From Ensifer sp. MPMI2T (GTDB lineage Bacteria > Pseudomonadota > Alphaproteobacteria > Rhizobiales > Rhizobiaceae), in the NCBI RefSeq assembly GCF_004827385.1, contig NZ_SRXN01000016.1, positions 102,535 through 166,534 of the forward strand: DNA of 64,000 bases, read 5' to 3'. Position numbers and translations under genes: made by a program. Numbering within the stretch: the stretch's first letter is position 1; each line of letters begins with the position of its first letter. Positions 1 through 8,559 of this stretch are shown here, one piece after another. Under the pieces are notes generated by a model. That model did no database searches. It was not told the origin of the DNA and worked only from the letters and a program-made list of their open reading frames with translations.

Positions 1-1
1 G

Positions 2-1234
2 AAGTTTCTTGATTTCTTTGTAGGCCCGGAACTTCAAACCAAGCGGCTGGATGCAAGCGCGATGAGTTTAACCGAAGCCCGCGCAGCGAGCAGAAACGCC
101 TTTGCCAACCGCGGTGTGATCACACGCTACTTGAACTGGTTCAGTCTCTTTCGGCTATATCGCCATGTATTGGTCGATCGCCTGATCGACGACGCGAAGC
201 GACAGGGTTTCAAAGTGGAACTGCTGACGCCCGCCCTTGTCGACTACGATGAATGGTTGTTCGAGGATGTGACAAGATCGCCGCTTGGCAAGCAGATGGA
301 GGTGATGGACTACGTTTCGCGTCGCCCAGACCGGCCAGCGGTGCACGGCTATATCGGTTTCGATCCACTTCGAGAGGTTGCGTACCGCACTCATGCGAAG
401 GGAGCCACCGTCAGTTCGCTTGCTACCGCGCGCAGAGCACTCACCGAACATGGCTTCGTTGGAGTGAAGCTCTATCCACCAATGGGATTTCGGGCTTCAG
501 GCAATAGAGGTCCGTATCCTCAACGGACAGTGGACAGACTCGGCTTTCGCCCCGATCGCCATCTCGATGATGCCCTCGACGACCTCTATGAGCTGTGCGT
601 CGAGCTTGACGCGCCGATCCTTGCGCACGGCTATTCCTCCAACGGCTCGGGACCGGATTATGCTGACCGTGGCGACCCCGCCTATTGGATTCCAGTGTTC
701 AAAAAGTATCCCAGCCTTCGAGTATGCCTCGCCCATTTCGGGCGCTTCGACGCGCGATCGGAGGGCAGGAAGGAACGGCCCCTGCCGGAAGGAAGCTGGG
801 AATGGGCGCTTGGCGAATTCATCAGAACCAACCCGCGCCAGGCCGTGTTCGCGGACATCAGCTATTTTTCTGAAGCGCTCAGCGACAAGAGCGAGGTTCG
901 CGGCCCGCTCGCGAATTCGTTCAAGCGTTGGATGAAGGAATTCGATCCAAGGGCGGAGCATCTGATCTTCGGTACCGATTGGATCATGGCAGGCCAGGAA
1001 CAGGGATATGAGCACTACATTCAAAGCGTGAACTCATTTCTGCTCCACGACTGCGGCCTCGACGACGAGATCCGCGACCGGATATTCCGCGGCAACGCAA
1101 TGAAATTCTTGCCGCTGCAGCGCGGGAGCAAGGGACGGGGGCGTCTGCTCGCCTGGTACGCGCGCCGCGGTCTTGATCCAAGCCGGCTGCCGGTCAGCCG
1201 ATCCACTTTGTTGGCTGGTTTGCTTGGTCAATAA
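2..1234 (+). CDS. Amidohydrolase-family (amidohydrolase 2) protein, 5' end outside window
   Basis: The reading frame is open from base 2, so the N-terminus lies before the window; an internal ATG at 62 is not convincing as a start because the preceding residues read as good protein. Metal-dependent TIM-barrel hydrolase signs are visible: VKLYPPMGF, a histidine in PILAHGYSS, a second in VCLAHFGRF, and the acidic GTDW motif near the C-terminus. The family hydrolyses or decarboxylates varied small substrates; the substrate cannot be told here. No partner gene is obvious, since the next gene is a regulator 163 bases downstream. Confidence 0.8.
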   Translation, partial: KFLDFFVGPELQTKRLDASAMSLTEARAASRNAFANRGVITRYLNWFSLFRLYRHVLVDRLIDDAKRQGFKVELLTPALVDYDEWLFEDVTRSPLGKQMEVMDYVSRRPDRPAVHGYIGFDPLREVAYRTHAKGATVSSLATARRALTEHGFVGVKLYPPMGFRASGNRGPYPQRTVDRLGFRPDRHLDDALDDLYELCVELDAPILAHGYSSNGSGPDYADRGDPAYWIPVFKKYPSLRVCLAHFGRFDARSEGRKERPLPEGSWEWALGEFIRTNPRQAVFADISYFSEALSDKSEVRGPLANSFKRWMKEFDPRAEHLIFGTDWIMAGQEQGYEHYIQSVNSFLLHDCGLDDEIRDRIFRGNAMKFLPLQRGSKGRGRLLAWYARRGLDPSRLPVSRSTLLAGLLGQ

Positions 1235-1397
1235 CGAGGGACATGCAGGATTTGCTGTTTCAAGTTTACGGCGAAGTTGCTCATTGACGGCCGGTCATAG
1301 CAGAGGCTCAACACCTCTTCCTGGGCGACGGCGCCGCCGTCTTGCCGTGGTGAGGAACCACTTGCCATTTGCGACGACTCGTAATAATTGAAGTTAC

Positions 1398-1844
1398 ATG
1401 AAACGCGATAGCCGCCTCTCCTCAGTCCTCCATGCGCTCCTCCACATGGCCGAACACGACGGCTCCATGACTTCGGACGCGCTGGCGCAATGCATGAACA
1501 CCAATCCCGTCGTCGTACGCCGCACGATGGGGCTCCTGCGAGAGGCAGGCCTCGTGGCGTCCGCGCGCGGGCATGCCGGCGGGTGGACCATCACGGCCGA
1601 TCTCAGCACCGTCACGCTGCGGCAGTTGCACGAGGTGTTGGGGGAGCCTGCGATCTTTGCCATCGGCAACCGGAACGAAACGCCGGGTTGTCTCGTCGAG
1701 CAGTCGGTGAACGCCGCGCTCGACGCCGCCTTCGCAGACGCCGAGGCGCTTCTGCTCGACCGTTTTGCCCATGTCACCCTGGCCGATCTCGCCGCCGACT
1801 TTGTCCGTCGGCACGCAGAGCGGCGCGCCGAGAGGAATAAGTGA
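1398..1844 (+). CDS. Rrf2-family transcriptional regulator
   Basis: A 148-residue protein with an N-terminal winged helix (residues about 5-65, including NTNPVVVRRTMGLLREAGLV and a GHAGGWTI wing) typical of Rrf2 proteins of the YwnA type. It has a single cysteine in PGCLVEQSVN and not the three-cysteine iron-sulfur cluster set, so it probably senses redox or electrophiles through a thiol, or a ligand. Its stop overlaps the start of the next gene (ATGA), so it is translationally coupled to a thioredoxin-reductase-like flavoprotein that it probably controls. The Shine-Dalgarno is weak (GAAG). Confidence 0.85.
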   Translation: MKRDSRLSSVLHALLHMAEHDGSMTSDALAQCMNTNPVVVRRTMGLLREAGLVASARGHAGGWTITADLSTVTLRQLHEVLGEPAIFAIGNRNETPGCLVEQSVNAALDAAFADAEALLLDRFAHVTLADLAADFVRRHAERRAERNK

Positions 1845-2725
1845 TGCAGAATGATGTGATCGTCGTCGGGGGCAGCTACGCCGGAATGGCCGCCGCCCTC
1901 CAGCTTATCCGTGCCCGTCGCACCGTCGTGGTGATCGACGCGGGGCTCCGGCGCAACCGCTTTGCCAGCCATTCCCATGGGTTTCTCGGCCAGGATGGCG
2001 CCGACCCCGCCGAAGTTGCTGCAAGCGCGCGGGCGCAGCTCATGACCTATCCGACGCTGACATGGGTCGACGGCCGCGCGGAGGCCGCTGCCGGGGTCAA
2101 GGACGCCTTCAGCGTCACGACCGCCGATGGCGCCCGGCATGAAGGGCGGCGGCTGCTGTTTGCCGTCGGCGTGACCGATCGGCTGCCTGAGATCGAGGGC
2201 ATGGCGGAACGCTGGGGGAGGAGCATTTTCCATTGCCCCTATTGCCACGGTTACGAACTGGAACGGGGGCGGATCGGGGTGATCGCCACGGGACCGATGT
2301 CGGTGCACCAAGCCCAGCTCATTCCCGAATGGGGCGAGGTGACCTTTTTCACCAATGGCGCGCTGACGCTCGACGACGCTGCCCGCGCCGACCTGAAGTC
2401 ACGTGGCGTGACGATAGAGGAGACGCCGATCGGGCGGATCGAGGGCCATGCCGATGTCCTCCTCGCCGACGGGCGGGCTTACTCTTTTGCCGGACTCTTC
2501 ACCGCCTCGCGCAACGCCCCTGCGACGCCGATCGCCGCGACGCTCGGCTGCGAGATCGAAGAGACGCCATTCGGCACGCAGATCCGCACCGACGCCACGA
2601 GGGAAACGACCGTTGCCGGCGCTTTCGCCTGCGGCGACGCAGCGCGGACACCGCATTCGGTCTCGCTCGCCGTAGCCGACGGGGCATGGGCTGGCGCGCA
2701 ATTGCATCGGTCGCTGGTCTTCTGA
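1841..2725 (+). CDS. Thioredoxin-reductase-like NAD(P)/FAD oxidoreductase
   Basis: A 294-residue flavoprotein beginning with an FAD-binding motif (GGSYAGMAAALQL). The redox pair CPYCHGYE lies near residue 134, as in thioredoxin-reductase-like enzymes, and the C-terminal FAD contact FACGDAAR is present. The NADPH-binding Rossmann motif is degenerate (VIATGPMSVHQA), so the electron donor is uncertain. It overlaps the Rrf2 gene upstream by 4 bases and is almost certainly cotranscribed with it. Such Rrf2-linked short TrxR homologues are usually soluble cytoplasmic reductases of unknown partner; it is not the housekeeping TrxB, for which a better candidate lies at 30255-31349. Confidence 0.85.
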   Translation: MMQNDVIVVGGSYAGMAAALQLIRARRTVVVIDAGLRRNRFASHSHGFLGQDGADPAEVAASARAQLMTYPTLTWVDGRAEAAAGVKDAFSVTTADGARHEGRRLLFAVGVTDRLPEIEGMAERWGRSIFHCPYCHGYELERGRIGVIATGPMSVHQAQLIPEWGEVTFFTNGALTLDDAARADLKSRGVTIEETPIGRIEGHADVLLADGRAYSFAGLFTASRNAPATPIAATLGCEIEETPFGTQIRTDATRETTVAGAFACGDAARTPHSVSLAVADGAWAGAQLHRSLVF

Positions 2726-2857
2726 CGCGTTAAAGCGCCGCGCGCTCCATTCCTTCGCACGGGGAAGGAGGAGCACCGCTCAGATCGGCGGATCGGAGCA
2801 GCGCTCCGGGGCACCGGTAGAGGCGCCAAGCCCCGCGGCGACGGCGCCGCTACGGCT

Positions 2858-2874
2858 TTACATTTCTTCACATT
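2858..2874 (+). promoter_or_regulatory. Candidate OmpR-type response-regulator box
   Basis: Two near-identical heptamers, TTACATT (2858-2864) and TCACATT (2868-2874), lie exactly 10 bases apart in a short A/T-rich patch about 80 bases before the Spy/CpxP-like gene. Direct repeats at one helical turn are the usual binding pattern of OmpR/PhoB-type regulators. The regulator encoded at 3594 is of that class, so feedback control of this three-gene cluster is a reasonable inference. Confidence 0.4.
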
Positions 2875-2953
2875 CTCCGAGAACGCTCGAAACGTTGCCC
2901 TGTTAGCTTTCCCTCCATTGCAGCAGATGCTGCGGAGCGAAAGGAGACCAACT

Positions 2954-3502
2954 ATGGAAAACGAGGACAGGAAACTGTCGAGCCCGACCGCCAGCAAACC
3001 CGCTTCGACGGGCTGGAGTCGGCGCGCCGCGATCGGCGGTCTCGCAGCCGTCGCGGTTGTCGGCGGGATCGGTTATGCAGCCGCGCGCAGCGACGATTTC
3101 GGCTTCGGCATGGGTCGTTTCGGCATGGGCGGCCACATGATGCACGCGCATATGGGAGGTGGCTTCATGGAACACCGGATCGGCTCCGTGCTCGACGAGC
3201 TCGACGCGACACCCGAGCAGGAAGACAAGCTTTGGGACATCATCGACAAGGCGCGCTCTGAGATCAGGCCAACATTCCGGGACTTCCGCGAGACGCGTGA
3301 GGAGGTTATCGAACTCCTCGGAGCATCGACTATCGACCGCGCCGCCGCCGAGAAACTGCGCAGTGAGCGCATCGCGGCCATCGACGAGGCCTCGCGCAAG
3401 ATGACGACCGCGCTCCTCGACGCCGCGGAAGTGCTGACGCCGGAGCAGCGCGCCAAGCTCGTCGAGCATTTGAAGGAGCGCAGGGCCCACGGCCGGTGGT
3501 AA
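2954..3502 (+). CDS. Spy/CpxP-like periplasmic or membrane-anchored protein
   Basis: A 182-residue protein; the start is set by AAAGGAG 8 bases before ATG 2954 (an in-frame ATG at 2918 lacks such a site). A twin-arginine-containing hydrophobic segment (WSRRAAIGGLAAVAVVGG, residues about 21-42) acts as export signal or anchor. It is followed by a Gly/Met/His-rich stretch that could bind metal, then a helical domain with two LTxxQ-type motifs (DATPEQEDKL and LTPEQRAKL) characteristic of Spy/CpxP chaperones and of metal-resistance proteins of that fold. It stands just upstream of an OmpR-type regulator and a histidine kinase, mirroring cpxP-cpxRA, and may repress or tune the kinase. Confidence 0.75.
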   Translation: MENEDRKLSSPTASKPASTGWSRRAAIGGLAAVAVVGGIGYAAARSDDFGFGMGRFGMGGHMMHAHMGGGFMEHRIGSVLDELDATPEQEDKLWDIIDKARSEIRPTFRDFRETREEVIELLGASTIDRAAAEKLRSERIAAIDEASRKMTTALLDAAEVLTPEQRAKLVEHLKERRAHGRW

Positions 3503-3527
3503 GACTTACTCGGCTGGTGAGGAAGTG

Positions 3528-3571
3528 CTACAGCGACCCTTGCGTGTCTGATGGGACGCGCGGCGTTGTAG
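3528..3571 (+). repeat. RIME-type repeat, right palindrome only
   Basis: A 44-base imperfect palindrome (ends CTACAGCG / CGTTGTAG around GACGCGCGG) matching the right half of the window's RIME elements. The left half is missing. It lies between the Spy-like gene and the response regulator and could form a hairpin in their shared transcript. Confidence 0.75.
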
Positions 3572-3593
3572 GCGAATGAACGGAGCGCAAGAA

Positions 3594-4292
3594 ATGGCGG
3601 AACGGGTCTTGATCGTTGACGACGACACGCGCCTCTCCGCCATGCTTGCCGACTATCTTTCCGGAAACGGCTACACCGTCCACACCGCGGCGACGGCCAC
3701 GGCGGGCCTCGCTGACCTCGGCCGCCATGGGCCGGACGCCGTGATCCTCGACGTGATGCTTCCCGACCTCGACGGCTTCGAGACCTGCCGGCGCATGCGT
3801 GCCGTCTCAGACGTGCCGATCCTGATGCTCACGGCCAAGGGCGAAGAGACAGACCGCATCGTCGGGCTGGAGCTCGGGGCCGACGACTATCTGCCCAAGC
3901 CATTCAATCCGCGCGAACTGCTGGCGCGGCTGAAGGCGATCCTGCGCCGCCGCAATGGCAGTGCGGCGGTTTCGCGGACCTTTCGCTTCGGGCGGCTGGA
4001 GATCGATCCGGGATCCCGCGCGGTCAGGGTCGACGGCCGCGAATGTGCGCTGACCAGCTACCAGTTCGACCTGCTTGTGGCGCTTGCCGAAAATGCCGGC
4101 CGCACGCTTTCGCGCGAGCAGTTGATGGATGCGGTCAAGGGCGAAGAGCTGGATGCCTTCGACCGCTCCATAGACGTGCACATCTCGCGCATCAGGGCGG
4201 CCATCGAGAGCGACCCGAAGCATCCGAAGCGCATTATCACCGTGCGCGGTGCCGGCTATGTCTTCGCCCGCTTCCAGGACGACGAGAGATAA
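3594..4292 (+). CDS. OmpR/PhoB-family response regulator
   Basis: A 232-residue two-component regulator. The receiver domain (residues 1-115) has the acidic pocket DDD at 9-11, the phospho-acceptor Asp53 in ILDVMLPDLDG, and the conserved Thr/Lys (MLTAK, KPF). The C-terminal winged helix (about 130-228) ends with the usual TVRGAGYVFA. ATG 3594 is preferred because GGAG lies 8 bases upstream; ATG 3576 has no site. It is followed after 68 bases by its kinase and preceded by a Spy-like protein, so envelope or metal stress sensing is the likely job. Confidence 0.93.
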   Translation: MAERVLIVDDDTRLSAMLADYLSGNGYTVHTAATATAGLADLGRHGPDAVILDVMLPDLDGFETCRRMRAVSDVPILMLTAKGEETDRIVGLELGADDYLPKPFNPRELLARLKAILRRRNGSAAVSRTFRFGRLEIDPGSRAVRVDGRECALTSYQFDLLVALAENAGRTLSREQLMDAVKGEELDAFDRSIDVHISRIRAAIESDPKHPKRIITVRGAGYVFARFQDDER

Positions 4293-4360
4293 AGCATGTC
4301 GCCCAAAAGTGCGCAGCGGTTTTGGGATAAGGATATGCATGAAAACAGAGACCTAGAGCA
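4291..4360 (+). repeat. Dispersed rhizobial intergenic repeat (GCATGTCGCCCAAAAGTG type)
   Basis: The 68-base gap between regulator and kinase is entirely made of a sequence I recognise as a common rhizobial intergenic repeat (starting AAAGCATGTCGCCCAAAAGT, with the inverted counterpart GGATATGCATGAAAACAG). It begins at the regulator's stop codon. Only one copy is in this window, so its repeat status rests on memory, not on comparison here. Confidence 0.5.
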
Positions 4361-5608
4361 ATGCGCAGCCGGCTGTTTCTGAAAATCTACCTGACGCTGC
4401 TGGCGAGCCTTGCCGCGGTCGCCGTCGCCAGCGCGGCCTTCGTGTGGCTGGGACAGGGCGAGGAGGAGTCCAGCTGGCAGAGTCAACGCGCGCGATTTGT
4501 CACCGCCCTCATTCCGCCCGATATGGACCGGCGGTCGGTCGAGGCGACGTTGGAGCGGTTTTCGCGGGCCTTCGACGCCGACATTGCGGTCTACGATCCG
4601 GGCGGCAAGCTGATCGCGAGCGCCGGCCGTCCGCTCCCGCCCGACATCGTCGAGCGGCCCTGGCACCACGGCAGAGGCAGGTTTCATACCATGGTGACCG
4701 AGCTGCCCGACGGTCGCGCGGTAGCCGCGCGCATGGAGCGGCCTTTCCGTCCGTCCGGCCGCAATCCGCTCGCCTATCTGGCGTTGATCGCCGGCGTCAT
4801 CGGGCTCGCCGCCTATCCGGTCGTGCGTCACCTCACCCGCCGGCTGGAGCGGTTGCGCAGGGGCGTGGATGCCTGGGGCAGGGGTGAATTCGTGGCGCGC
4901 GTGCCGGAGGACGGCAGCGACGAGGTCGCAGCGGTGGCGAAGAGCTTCAACAAGGCCGCCGATCATGTCGAGCGGTTGATCAAGTCACACCGGGCTCTCC
5001 TCGCCAATGCCAGCCACGAACTGCGCTCGCCGCTTGCGCGCCTGCGCATGGCGATCGACCTCTATGAGCAGGCACCGGACGAGAGCCGGAAGGCGGAGAT
5101 CGTCCGCAACCTCGCCGAGCTGGACACTCTGGTCGAGGAGATCCTGCTGGCGAGCAGGCTCGACCATGTCGAGAAACTCGATGCGCCCGAGCCCGTCGAC
5201 CTCCTGGCCCTGGTCTCGGAAGAAGGTGCGCGCAACGGCGTCGAGGTCTCCGGCACGCCCGCGACTGTCACAGGCGATGCGCGCCTCCTCGGCCGGCTCG
5301 TGCGCAATCTCATGCAGAACGCGCTGCGTCACGGCGGCCCACCTGTCACAGCCACTGTCGCGCGGGAAGGCAACATGGTGGAACTCAGGGTCCGCGACCA
5401 CGGCCCCGGCATACCGGATAGCGAGAGCGCCCGCGTATTCGAGCCGTTCTACCGGCCTTCGGGGCGCAGCGAAGCCGCGGGCGGCTGGGGCTTGGGGCTG
5501 GCGCTGGTGCGCCAGATCGCCGAGCGCCACGGCGGCGCGGTCCGTTACGAACCTCCGTCGGGCGGCGGCGCCTGCTTCGTCGTGACGCTTCCGGTGCGTA
5601 CTGCATGA
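4361..5608 (+). CDS. Sensor histidine kinase with HAMP domain
   Basis: A 415-residue inner-membrane kinase, partner of the regulator at 3594. TM1 spans about residues 8-30, then a short periplasmic domain of about 105 residues, TM2 about 138-155, and HAMP about 156-210. The H-box is ASHELRSPLARLRMA with the phospho-accepting His219. The ATPase domain has an N-box (RNLMQNALRHGG), G1 (DHGPGIP) and G2 (GWGLGLALV). The compact periplasmic domain fits CpxA-like or EnvZ-like sensing. The stop codon lies within the left end of a RIME element, so the last residues were probably contributed by its insertion. Confidence 0.93.
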   Translation: MRSRLFLKIYLTLLASLAAVAVASAAFVWLGQGEEESSWQSQRARFVTALIPPDMDRRSVEATLERFSRAFDADIAVYDPGGKLIASAGRPLPPDIVERPWHHGRGRFHTMVTELPDGRAVAARMERPFRPSGRNPLAYLALIAGVIGLAAYPVVRHLTRRLERLRRGVDAWGRGEFVARVPEDGSDEVAAVAKSFNKAADHVERLIKSHRALLANASHELRSPLARLRMAIDLYEQAPDESRKAEIVRNLAELDTLVEEILLASRLDHVEKLDAPEPVDLLALVSEEGARNGVEVSGTPATVTGDARLLGRLVRNLMQNALRHGGPPVTATVAREGNMVELRVRDHGPGIPDSESARVFEPFYRPSGRSEAAGGWGLGLALVRQIAERHGGAVRYEPPSGGGACFVVTLPVRTA

Positions 5609-5698
5609 AAAACCCGTAGCGATTTAAGGATAAAACGTGCTGTCATTCATGGTGTCGCAGCCGCCTTCGCGCGCCTGACAAGACGCGCGGCGCTGTTG
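5603..5698 (+). repeat. RIME-type mosaic repeat, diverged copy
   Basis: The left part (from GCATGAAAAACCCGTAGCG to ACGTGC) and the right palindrome (GTCGCAGCCG...CGGCGCTGTTG around CTGACAAGACGCG) match the RIME pattern, but the linker is diverged. It fills the space between the kinase and the GST gene and supplies the kinase stop codon. Confidence 0.7.
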
Positions 5699-5710
5699 GG
5701 GGAGAGGCCG

Positions 5711-6388
5711 ATGTACATTCTCTATGGGGGTGACTTCACGCGTGCACCGCTCGTCCAATGGGTGCTCGAGGAAGGTAAAATCGAGTACGAACTCAGAAAG
5801 ATAGACATTTTGAACGGCGAGCACCGTTCGGCGAAGTTCCTCGCGATAAACCCCGCCGGCCTGGTGCCAGTGCTGATTACCCCTGACGGCGACGCACTCT
5901 ATGAGGTGGCCGCACTGATGCTATACCTTGCTGACCGGCATCAGTTGACCGATCTCGCCCCTTCATCGACCGACCCGGACCGGGGTCTTTTTCTCTCGAC
6001 GGTCTTCCATATCGCCGGCGACATACAATCCGAGATGAAGCGCTTTCATTTTCCGCACCGGTTCGCGCTGAGGATGGCAGATAGCGCCGGGGTTCAGGAT
6101 CTCGCAAAATCACTCGTCCTCAGCCGCTTGGACGTCATGAATATGAGGCTGGCAAAAAGGGGGCCATATGTCCTTGGAAGCCGCTTCTCCCTTGCAGACT
6201 TCTACCTGTGCTTCTGGGTCGCCTACCTCGACCGCGAAGGCGTGTGCCTGCAGTTTCCGTCGATTGCGAGACTCTACGACCTAGTTCGGTCTCGTCCGAG
6301 CGCGACCGCCTATCTCGAAGAGACTGAGAGGATGGCAGAGGTCTATGCGGAAATGATGAAAGAGAAACCCGTCGGCGTCATCAGGTAA
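5711..6388 (+). CDS. Glutathione S-transferase family protein
   Basis: A 225-residue cytosolic GST. The N-terminal thioredoxin-like domain (residues 1-77) carries the cis-proline segment NPAGLVPVL and the glutathione-contacting acidic residue in DALYEVAALMLYL; the remainder is the all-helical domain with SRFSLADFYLC. ATG 5711 has GGGGAGAGG just upstream; the in-frame TTG at 5696 lies inside the preceding repeat and is rejected. The N-terminal residue that would activate glutathione is not a clear Cys or Ser (GGDFTRAP), so catalysis is uncertain. It is convergent with the next gene, 9 bases away. Confidence 0.85.
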   Translation: MYILYGGDFTRAPLVQWVLEEGKIEYELRKIDILNGEHRSAKFLAINPAGLVPVLITPDGDALYEVAALMLYLADRHQLTDLAPSSTDPDRGLFLSTVFHIAGDIQSEMKRFHFPHRFALRMADSAGVQDLAKSLVLSRLDVMNMRLAKRGPYVLGSRFSLADFYLCFWVAYLDREGVCLQFPSIARLYDLVRSRPSATAYLEETERMAEVYAEMMKEKPVGVIR

Positions 6389-6397
6389 TCATGGGCC

Positions 6398-7189
6398 TCA
6401 ACTCAACGCCTTCTCCAAGGCATCACGGTTGCGGATCAGCCAGGCGACGCTGCGGGTCTGCCAGGCGATCCCCCACACGCGCGGCGCGATTTCGGTCCCG
6501 GGCGTGATCTGCTGTTCGACCACCTCGTTTGCCGCGCTTTGAGCTGCGAATTCGATGATCCTGTAGCCGAGCCGATGCCGCGCTTTGGCTGGTAGGCCGT
6601 AGCCATCCGCGAAGAGCCGCACCTGGCGCATGCGACGCCCGGCGTCGGGCAGGCCGTTCATCTCGGCGACGTCGTCATCGTAGAGCTGGGCGTTGTTCCA
6701 GGCCGCCATGGCGATCTCGGTCAGCCGGTCGACGGGGCCTGCCGCCTCCCAGTCGATCAGCGCGATCGGTTTGCCGTTTCGCGAAACGACGTTCCAGGGC
6801 GCCGCATCGCAGTGCCCGATGATGTCCGGCCTGCCGACGCCGCGGCCAAACCAGGGGCGCCAGAGCGCATCTGCCGGAGGCCGAAAGGAGGCGGTCGCGT
6901 CGTGCAGCCGGCGCATGAGGCCGCCCAAGGAATGAATGGCCTCGTCCGACCACGGCGCCGGATTGATGACGTCGCCTTCGATATAGGTGAGGATTTCACG
7001 GCCCTGCGCGTCAAAGCCGTCTCCGACGACGCGGGGAGCGCCCGCGAAGCCGGCATTCTCAAGATGGCGCAGCAGAGAATGAACCGAACGAGCCCAAGGG
7101 CCGGTCTCACGGATCACCACGCCACCTCGTCGGCTGACAGCGGTTCTCTCGCCGCCGGCAAGCGGCGTGGAATCGGCATCTTTCGTCAT
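6398..7189 (-). CDS. Aminoglycoside phosphotransferase (APH)-family kinase
   Basis: A 263-residue protein with the kinase-like APH fold. The catalytic loop is IIGHCDAAPWNVV (HxD...N) and the metal-binding DWE is in IALIDWEAAG. The start is placed at ATG 7189; an upstream in-frame TTG at 7249 would add 20 low-complexity residues. APH proteins phosphorylate antibiotics or small metabolites such as choline or sugars. The low-key context gives no hint of resistance, and a housekeeping substrate is as likely. No operon partner. Confidence 0.8.
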   Translation of the reverse strand: MTKDADSTPLAGGERTAVSRRGGVVIRETGPWARSVHSLLRHLENAGFAGAPRVVGDGFDAQGREILTYIEGDVINPAPWSDEAIHSLGGLMRRLHDATASFRPPADALWRPWFGRGVGRPDIIGHCDAAPWNVVSRNGKPIALIDWEAAGPVDRLTEIAMAAWNNAQLYDDDVAEMNGLPDAGRRMRQVRLFADGYGLPAKARHRLGYRIIEFAAQSAANEVVEQQITPGTEIAPRVWGIAWQTRSVAWLIRNRDALEKALS

Positions 7190-7344
7190 GCGCGAATGAT
7201 AGCAGCCGTGTGGGTGAGGGGAAGGGCGCTTGCTGCGCACGTTTTTCAAGCACGGAGCTGTTGTACAGCCTCTACCAAGACGCGCTTACCTTGATAGCCC
7301 GATGCGTTTAGAATTGGTTTTTGCGCGGATCGAGGGAGGAAGCC

Positions 7345-8514
7345 ATGATGTATATCGATCCCAACATATCGCGTCCGTGGCATAGGTCAGTGCTCGGCGC
7401 GGTCGTGCTCGGCATGTCGGTGCTGCTGACGGGAACAAGCGCCGGAGCCGGCTCTGTGGACAAGACCCCATTCGGAAAAACGCAGGACGGCAAAGCCGTC
7501 GATCTCTACACGCTTACCAACGACAAGGGTGCGTCCGTCAAGTTCATCGCCTATGGCGGCATCATCACGGCCATCAACGTGCCCGACCGCTGGAGCAAGC
7601 TCGACAACATCGTGCTCGGCTTCAAGGAACTCGCCGACTACGAATCCAAGAACCCCTATTTCGGCGCCTTGATCGGGCGCTACGGCAATCGCATCGGCGG
7701 CGCGAAGTTCACGCTCGACGGCACCCAGCACCAGCTCGCCGCCAATAACGGGCCGAATAGCCTGCATGGCGGCAGCAAAGGCTTCGACAAGGTCGTCTGG
7801 ACGGTCGAGCCGCTGACCAATGTGAGCGGGGCCGCAGCGCGGCTCAGCTACACGAGCAAGGATGGCGAGGAAGGCTATCCCGGCACGCTCACGGTCCAGG
7901 TCGTCTATACCCTCACGGACGACAACGAGCTGCGCATCGACTACGAGGCGACGACCGACAAACCGACCGTAGTCAATCTCACGAGTCACTCCTATTTCAA
8001 TCTCGCCGGCGACGGCGCGGGCGGGATCGGCGATCACATCCTTATGATCAACGCCGATCGCTACACGCCGGTCGATGCGACCTTGATCCCGACAGGGGAA
8101 CTCGCCTCCGTGACCGGCACGCCGTTCGACTTCCGCCAAGGAATGCCAATCGGCGCACGTATCCGCTCGAACGACCCACAGATGGTCTATGGCCGCGGAT
8201 ACGATCACAACTATGTGCTGAACCGATCGGGTAATGGGCTTTCGCTCGCCGCGCGTGTCTACGAGCCGCGCTCTGGCCGGATCATGGAGATCTCGACCAC
8301 TGAGCCTGGCGTCCAGTTCTACAGCGGCAACTTCCTCGATTCGACGCTTGTTGGCCCGACCGGTCAGCAATACCGCCAGACCGACGGCTTCTGCCTCGAG
8401 ACGCAGCACTTCCCGGACTCGCCGAACAAGTCGTCCTTTCCTACGACCATGCTGAAACCGGGCGAGACGCTGAAGTCGACAACGATACATAAGTTCTCCA
8501 CCGATGCGTCTTAG
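7345..8514 (+). CDS. Exported aldose 1-epimerase (galactose mutarotase family)
   Basis: A 389-residue protein with an N-terminal signal segment (LGAVVLGMSVLLTGTSAGAG, about residues 17-36), then a full mutarotase domain. The key residues are visible: substrate His in NSLHGG, catalytic His in SHSYFNLAG, Asp in GYDHNYVLN, catalytic Glu in CLETQHFPDSPN. It interconverts alpha and beta anomers of hexoses, here in the periplasm. Start ATG 7345 follows GAGGGAGG; the TTG at 7321 is less likely. It is convergent with a carboxypeptidase; a GGGGGC/GCCCCC hairpin at 8544-8560 sits between them. Confidence 0.88.
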   Translation: MMYIDPNISRPWHRSVLGAVVLGMSVLLTGTSAGAGSVDKTPFGKTQDGKAVDLYTLTNDKGASVKFIAYGGIITAINVPDRWSKLDNIVLGFKELADYESKNPYFGALIGRYGNRIGGAKFTLDGTQHQLAANNGPNSLHGGSKGFDKVVWTVEPLTNVSGAAARLSYTSKDGEEGYPGTLTVQVVYTLTDDNELRIDYEATTDKPTVVNLTSHSYFNLAGDGAGGIGDHILMINADRYTPVDATLIPTGELASVTGTPFDFRQGMPIGARIRSNDPQMVYGRGYDHNYVLNRSGNGLSLAARVYEPRSGRIMEISTTEPGVQFYSGNFLDSTLVGPTGQQYRQTDGFCLETQHFPDSPNKSSFPTTMLKPGETLKSTTIHKFSTDAS

Positions 8515-8559
8515 CTGGAGGTGCAGTAGTCGCTGAACTGATGGGGGGCTCTCCGCCCC

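Noticed and set aside
1235..1397. Possible Rrf2 operator near CGTAATAATTGAAGTTAC
   Set aside because: No convincing dyad, unlike the clear site at 29678.
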